Below are positions 59,680 through 64,000 of a stretch of 64,000 nt of DNA, piece after piece. The stretch spans positions 33,468 to 97,467 of the forward strand of contig JALHNH010000025.1 in NCBI GenBank assembly GCA_022843625.1, in the 5' to 3' direction. Below the pieces are notes generated by a model. It worked only from the letters and a program-made list of their open reading frames with translations. It ran no database searches and was not told where the DNA came from. Position 1 is the stretch's first letter. Every line of letters begins with the position of its first letter. This DNA comes from Bryobacter sp. GTDB lineage: Bacteria; Acidobacteriota; Terriglobia; Bryobacterales; Bryobacteraceae. A program made the position numbers and the translations under genes.

Positions 59680-62600
59680 ATGTCTTTCTCAAACGTCCCA
59701 CGTTCGTGGGTCTTAAGCAGTCTCTTGCTCATTTCCACGGCTTCGCTCTTCAGCCAGGCCACAACCAGCCTCTCCGGTCGCGTTACAGACCCCACCGGGG
59801 CCACGATACCCGAAGCGGTGATTACCATCACGCTTGATTCACAAGGCCTCACACGCAAAACGGTCGGCGATACCTCCGGCTTCTACCAGTTCCTCCAGCT
59901 TCCCCCCGGCAACTACACCGTTAAAGCCGAAAAAACCGGCTTCGCCACACTGCTCCAGAAAAACGTTCTCCTCCAGGTCAACCTCCCTGCCACCGTCGAG
60001 CTGAAACTCGAAGTCGGAAACGTCTCCCAAACCATCGCCATCGAAGCCGAAGCCCCGCCGATCAACACTCAGGACGCCACCATCGGCAATGCCTTCAACG
60101 AGACTCAGGTCCGCCAGCTTCCCCTCCTCACCCGCAACGTTGTGGAACTGCTCAGCCTCCAGGCCGGCGTTACCGCAACCGGCGAAGTTCTCGGCGCGCG
60201 CAGAGACCAGAACAACGTCACCCTGGACGGCGCAGACGTAAACGACAATCAATCTGCCGGTGCCTTCACAGCCGTCCTCCCCGTACCTCTCGACTCCGTC
60301 CAGGAATTCCGCGTCACCGTCGGTGGCCAGGGCGCCAACCAGGGTCGCTCTTCCGGCGGTCAGGTCTCACTCGTAACAAAGTCCGGCTCCAACCAGTTCC
60401 ACGGCTCCCTTTACGAGTTCCACCGCAACACCGCCACCTCAGCCAACAACTGGTTCTCCAACCGCGCCGGCATTAAACGCGAAGCTCTCATCCGCAATCA
60501 GTTCGGCGGCTCCATCGGCGGCCCCATCAAGAAAGACCGCATCTTCTTCTTCTTCAATTACGAAAACCGCATCGACGCCTCAGCCGCCGCTCAAACCCGC
60601 ACCGTACCCAGCGAAGCTCTCAAGCAGGGCATCCTCACACTGCAGACCTCTGACGGCGCCACCCGCCGTCTCTCCGCCCAGGAAATGACCTCCGTCATCG
60701 ACCCACAGCGCCGCGGCTTCTCGCCCTTCATCCGCGACCTGCTGTCCAAGTACCCCGTCGGCAACGACGCCGCCCTCGGCTCCGACGGTGGCCTCAATTT
60801 CTCCGGCCTCCGCTTCAATGCCCCCTTCAAGCTCGACAACAAAGCCTACGTCGCACGCATGGATTTCCGCATCGACAAAGAAGGCAAGCACAACGCCTAC
60901 ATCCGCGGCACTCTCGCCGATAATCGCGAAGATCTATCCTCGGCTCTCGCTCAGTTCCCCGGCCAGCCAGCCGCCTCGCTACTGCTCAACAACAGCCGTG
61001 GCGCAACCGTCAACGTTACCTCCGTCCTCAAGTCCAACCTCACCAACTCCGGTAGCCTTTCTCTCACCCGTCAGGGCCTCGAACAGTCCGGTGCCACCGG
61101 GCCTCGTCTCAACCTCAGCGGCCTCAGCGACCAGATCAATTACGTCCGTGGCAACGGCCGTATCCTTCCCGTCTGGCAACTCGTCGATGACATCACCTGG
61201 ATGAAGGGTTCACACACCATCCAAACCGGCATCAACTTCCGCTTCGTCAAAAACGACCGCTTCAACTTCGCACCCTCATTCCCAACCTTCGGCATGAGCC
61301 GTGGCACCATGCTCGGCCTCGGAGCCGACATCACCAACTCCATCCTCGATTACGTAAAGACTCGCGATGGCCTGCCCGCCTCCACCGGCCTCCGCAACGG
61401 TGTCCCTCTCGTCAACGCCGTCGGTGTCTACCTCGGCATGATCACCAACCTCGATGTCACTTTCCAGTTCGACAAAACTGGCAAGTCCATCCCGGTCGGC
61501 TCAGCCCAGACCCGCTCCTTCAAAACCAACGAATATGAGTTCTACGTGCAGGATTCCTGGCGCGCCACCCGAGACCTCAACCTCACCTTCGGCCTCCGCT
61601 ACGGCAGCTACTCCGTGCCTTACGAAGCAGGCGGCCTCCAGGTCAACACCACCACTCCTCTCGATACTTACTTCGCCCAGCGCGTCGGCGGCGGCGCAGC
61701 AGGCATCGCCGGTAACGCCCTGCCCGATGCCACCCTCAAGTACGCCCTCGCTGGCCCCGCCAACGATGCCAGAGACTGGTACGCTCGCGACAAAAACAAC
61801 TTCGCCCCGCGCTTCAGCTTCGCCTACTCCAAGGCCAGCCCCGCCAACTGGCTCACCAAGTCGATCTTCGGCAGCGGTGGAGTCCTCCGCGGCGGAGCAG
61901 CCATGGTCTATGACCGCTTCGGCTCAGACCTCATCACCCAGTTCGACCAGCTCGGCAGCGTCGGTCTCGCTTCACGCTCAGGCTTCCCCCTCAGCTACAA
62001 CATGACCAGCGCCCCGCGACTCACCACTGCCGGTGCCTTCCCTGCCCTGCCAGCCGCGCCTTCCGGCGGCTTCCCCTACACTCCTCCTGACGTCTTCGCC
62101 GTCGCCGGCACGGGCCTCGGCATGTTCTCAGATCTCAAGACTCCCTACTCGGTCATCCTCAACATGAACTACGCCCGCGAAGTCAAAGGCGGCGTCACAG
62201 TTGAAGTTGGCTATGCCGGCCGTCTCTCCCGCAAGACCCTCATCCAGGGCGACATCTTCACCCCGATGACCGGCTACAAAGACCCACGATCCGGTCAAAC
62301 CTGGCTTGAGATGGCCACCACCACCCGCAACCTCTTTGAAGGCGGCCTCACCCCGGCTACCGTTCAGCGCAACCCCGCCGCCATCAACAACATCCCCTTC
62401 ATTGAAAACGTCTTCCCTGGCCTCAGAAATTATTACTTCCCCGGCAGCGCCACGGCAAACTACTTCAATCACGTCTATAACGAAAACGATGGCAGCGACA
62501 TGGACGCCCTCCACCTCCTCGATCGTGTCACCGGCTTCGGCGGTGGCAGGTGCGTGTCCGCTCCCGGCTGCCACACCTTCTTCGCCAAGCAAGGCTCAGC

Positions 62601-63375
62601 CCTTCCCACCTGGATGAACGCCGGCATCGCCAACTATCACGGCATGACTCTCGCCGTTCGTCGCCAGCTTAAGAAAGGCTTCGGCTTCGATTTCAACTAC
62701 ACCTGGGCCCACTCCATCGATAACGGCTCAGCCGCAGAATCCGGCGCTGGCCAGTTCGGTGGCACACTCCAGAACGTCTACAACGTAGGCGCCTTCCGTG
62801 GCTCCTCAGACTTCGACATCCGCCACAACATCAACGCCAACGCCGTCTACGAACTGCCCTTCGGTAAGGGGCAGAAGTTCCTCGGCTCAGCCAACTCCAT
62901 CGTCAATCAGGCCGTCGGCGGCTGGTCCATCACCACCATCCTCCGCTACCGCACCGGCCTCCCCACCACCATCGGTGGCTCCGGCGTCTGGAACTCCAAC
63001 TACTGGCTCTCCAGCCTCGCCATCCCGAAGGGAACCTCGACAAACCAGATTGGCTTCAACGAAAAGGGCCAGCCCGCTCTCTTCCCTTCCACCACTCAAG
63101 TCTCCAACTTCATGGATCAGTACCCAGGCCAGACCGGCGCCCGCGCCGTTGCCCGCATGGATGCTCTTCAGAACTGGGACATCGCCATGGCCAAGCGCTT
63201 CTTCATGCCCTTTGAAGGCCACACCCTTCAGTTCCGTGCAGAAGCCTTCAACGCCTTCAACCAGCACTACTTCTCTGATCCGTCCCTGGCCCTCAGCTCA
63301 CCGGCCACCTTCGGTCAGTTCCGCGCGGCCTCCACACCTCGCGTATTCCAGTTTGCTCTTCGCTATGAGTTCTAG
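59680..63375 (+). CDS. TonB-dependent receptor, Oar-like, with carboxypeptidase-regulatory-like domain
   Basis: A 1231-residue outer-membrane protein. After signal peptide (about residues 1-25, ending TASLFSQ) comes a carboxypeptidase-regulatory-like domain (LSGRVTDPTGATIPEAVIT, GFYQFLQLPPGNYTVKAEKT), then a plug (RQLPLLTRNVVELLSLQAGV, NNVTLDGADVNDNQ, NQFGGSIGGPI), and a large barrel ending VFQFALRYEF. The ATG at 59680 was chosen because it gives the signal peptide; an ATG at 59641 would add 13 residues. The terminator at 63414 follows. Substrate unknown. Confidence 0.95.
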   Translation: MSFSNVPRSWVLSSLLLISTASLFSQATTSLSGRVTDPTGATIPEAVITITLDSQGLTRKTVGDTSGFYQFLQLPPGNYTVKAEKTGFATLLQKNVLLQVNLPATVELKLEVGNVSQTIAIEAEAPPINTQDATIGNAFNETQVRQLPLLTRNVVELLSLQAGVTATGEVLGARRDQNNVTLDGADVNDNQSAGAFTAVLPVPLDSVQEFRVTVGGQGANQGRSSGGQVSLVTKSGSNQFHGSLYEFHRNTATSANNWFSNRAGIKREALIRNQFGGSIGGPIKKDRIFFFFNYENRIDASAAAQTRTVPSEALKQGILTLQTSDGATRRLSAQEMTSVIDPQRRGFSPFIRDLLSKYPVGNDAALGSDGGLNFSGLRFNAPFKLDNKAYVARMDFRIDKEGKHNAYIRGTLADNREDLSSALAQFPGQPAASLLLNNSRGATVNVTSVLKSNLTNSGSLSLTRQGLEQSGATGPRLNLSGLSDQINYVRGNGRILPVWQLVDDITWMKGSHTIQTGINFRFVKNDRFNFAPSFPTFGMSRGTMLGLGADITNSILDYVKTRDGLPASTGLRNGVPLVNAVGVYLGMITNLDVTFQFDKTGKSIPVGSAQTRSFKTNEYEFYVQDSWRATRDLNLTFGLRYGSYSVPYEAGGLQVNTTTPLDTYFAQRVGGGAAGIAGNALPDATLKYALAGPANDARDWYARDKNNFAPRFSFAYSKASPANWLTKSIFGSGGVLRGGAAMVYDRFGSDLITQFDQLGSVGLASRSGFPLSYNMTSAPRLTTAGAFPALPAAPSGGFPYTPPDVFAVAGTGLGMFSDLKTPYSVILNMNYAREVKGGVTVEVGYAGRLSRKTLIQGDIFTPMTGYKDPRSGQTWLEMATTTRNLFEGGLTPATVQRNPAAINNIPFIENVFPGLRNYYFPGSATANYFNHVYNENDGSDMDALHLLDRVTGFGGGRCVSAPGCHTFFAKQGSALPTWMNAGIANYHGMTLAVRRQLKKGFGFDFNYTWAHSIDNGSAAESGAGQFGGTLQNVYNVGAFRGSSDFDIRHNINANAVYELPFGKGQKFLGSANSIVNQAVGGWSITTILRYRTGLPTTIGGSGVWNSNYWLSSLAIPKGTSTNQIGFNEKGQPALFPSTTQVSNFMDQYPGQTGARAVARMDALQNWDIAMAKRFFMPFEGHTLQFRAEAFNAFNQHYFSDPSLALSSPATFGQFRAASTPRVFQFALRYEF

Positions 63376-63413
63376 CGCAAGAGTAGTCCAACACCCCTGA
63401 ACCTCCATGAGGT

Positions 63414-63456
63414 CGCGGCTCCTCGCTAACCAGCACCGGAGCCGCGCAATTTTTTT
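63414..63456 (+). terminator. intrinsic terminator of the third TonB-dependent receptor gene
   Basis: CGCGGCTCC (63414-63422) pairs with GGAGCCGCG (63438-63446), 9 bp, across a 15-nt loop, followed by CAA and seven T residues (63450-63456). It lies 39 nt after the receptor stop. Confidence 0.85.
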
Positions 63457-63482
63457 GTAAGCTTGAGTTGAGATCTCAGACA

Positions 63483-63716
63483 ATGTCGATAACCCTCAGT
63501 CCAGAGCTCGAATCCAGAATAGAGGAAGCGGTTAAAAAGGGCCTCTTCAACTCTCCAGCAGAACTCGTTGAGAGCGCAGTAAACATGGTGCTTCCTCCTG
63601 CTGTGCCAGGCAAATTCGCTATGCTCCGCCGTAAGGTGGAAGAGTCTGGAATCAAGCTGCTAAATGAAGAAGAACTCGAAGCTGAGATCAGGTCTCGTCG
63701 AGGCAGCTGGGCTTGA
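63483..63716 (+). CDS. ParD/CopG-like ribbon-helix-helix antitoxin
   Basis: A 77-residue antitoxin: MSITLSPELESRIEEAVKKG and LFNSPAELVESAVNMVL form the ribbon-helix-helix, followed by a charged helical tail ending RSRRGSWA. The ATG at 63483 starts the ribbon strand directly; an upstream frame start at 63468 is less likely. The toxin gene overlaps its stop (TTGA) and is broken. Confidence 0.8.
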   Translation: MSITLSPELESRIEEAVKKGLFNSPAELVESAVNMVLPPAVPGKFAMLRRKVEESGIKLLNEEELEAEIRSRRGSWA

Positions 63717-63895
63717 TTCGAACCTATCTCGATAGTGGAGTATTGATTTTGGCTTCTCGCTCTGTTGATACTCGGTATCTGCAGGCCATCATTCCCGAAG
63801 CCACTTTCCATAGATCAATAGCTGAACTCAACTTCTACTTGGCCTACTTTGAATCTACAGCGTCGTTGGTTCGCTTCGAGTGGATGTGTCAATAG
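63713..63895 (+). pseudogene. truncated PIN-domain toxin gene
   Basis: A 60-codon frame from TTG at 63713 begins with the PIN signature IRTYLDSGVLILASRS (catalytic Asp) and then jumps to a stretch resembling residues near the middle of such proteins (IAELNFYLAYFESTA) without the expected conserved Glu segment. It ends where the presumed insertion-sequence terminus starts. The C-terminal half, with the remaining acidic residues, is missing, so the toxin is inactive. Confidence 0.7.
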
Positions 63896-64000
63896 TTTTG
63901 TGTAAGCCAGTCCTCCTTGGTTAAATGCCCTTGTCAAGAACCATGCCGGATGGGGGCCGTAGCTGCAGGGCGTAGCGTAGCGAAGCCCTGCGGCGGAGGC
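63886..64000. mobile_element. putative insertion-sequence end (IS256-like terminus), cut by the window edge
   Basis: GTGTCAATAGTTTTGTGTAA (63886-63905) resembles the terminal inverted repeats of IS256-type elements (TGTcaA...TTTTGTGTAA). It lies exactly where the PIN reading frame is lost. The rest to 64000 has no frame with clear homology visible here. The transposase, if present, would lie to the right of the window. Confidence 0.4.

Noticed and set aside
1..64000. CRISPR arrays, rRNA genes, prophage
   Set aside because: No regularly spaced direct repeats, no rRNA-like segments and no phage structural genes were noticed in the sequence.

Overview
The window looks like chromosomal DNA of an Acidobacteriota bacterium, probably of the Bryobacter/Solibacter type (inference). 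The pointers are three Oar-like TonB-dependent receptors with a carboxypeptidase-regulatory-like N-terminal domain, a large secreted protein whose C-terminus resembles the Solibacter-type domain (TIGR03437), two PEP-CTERM proteins, a Tat-exported sulfatase, and a B12-dependent ribonucleotide reductase. No phage, plasmid, rRNA or CRISPR features were seen. There is one tRNA, tRNA-Gly(UCC).

Layout. 1-6.3 kb: two leftward TonB-dependent receptors, the first cut by the window edge. 6.5-14.3 kb: sugar-acid metabolism (an IlvD/Edd pentonate-type dehydratase and glucuronate isomerase uxaC) with an acyltransferase, a DUF488 protein, an SDR, a NicO-type metal transporter and a class V aminotransferase. 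14.3-20.7 kb: an HU-type gene with a good promoter leads a tightly packed envelope operon (M50 protease, two glycosyltransferases, prepilin peptidase, uppS, cdsA, O-methyltransferase). 20.7-27.2 kb, leftward: an NTF2-like protein, a DUF2157-type membrane pair, a Spy-like protein, a Gfo/Idh/MocA oxidoreductase, a sialidase, an ABC ATPase and a peroxiredoxin. 27.2-33.3 kb: a YfiT/DinB protein, then a leftward operon of two M16 peptidases and a large surface protein. 33.4-38.2 kb: an operon of OmpR-type regulator, single-domain receiver, porin-like protein, cupredoxin and sensor kinase. 38.4-42.5 kb: DUF4394 protein, sulfatase, PEP-CTERM protein and a decayed second sulfatase. 42.6-47.1 kb: nrdJ with its control region, an iodotyrosine-deiodinase-like flavoprotein and a PIN toxin-antitoxin pair. 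47.3-64 kb: transposase remnant, TgpA-type transglutaminase, matrixin, mfd/rfaE2 operon, tandem M20 amidohydrolases, helix-hairpin-helix protein, PEP-CTERM protein, tRNA-Gly, metallo-beta-lactamase-fold protein, a third TonB-dependent receptor and a second toxin-antitoxin locus broken by what looks like an insertion-sequence end.

The most notable observation is the peroxiredoxin at 26691-27239. Its reading frame is interrupted only by a TGA, placed exactly where the peroxidatic cysteine should be (motif PxxxTxxU). A perfect 8-bp hairpin with a G-G-C apical loop starts 15 nt after the TGA, which fits a bacterial SECIS element. It is therefore best read as a selenoprotein rather than a pseudogene. 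Other points are a cluster of three DnaA-box 9-mers beside paired NrdR boxes upstream of nrdJ, the kinase/regulator/porin/cupredoxin operon, and a nitroreductase-fold protein carrying the Glu-Tyr-Lys lid spacing of iodotyrosine deiodinases.
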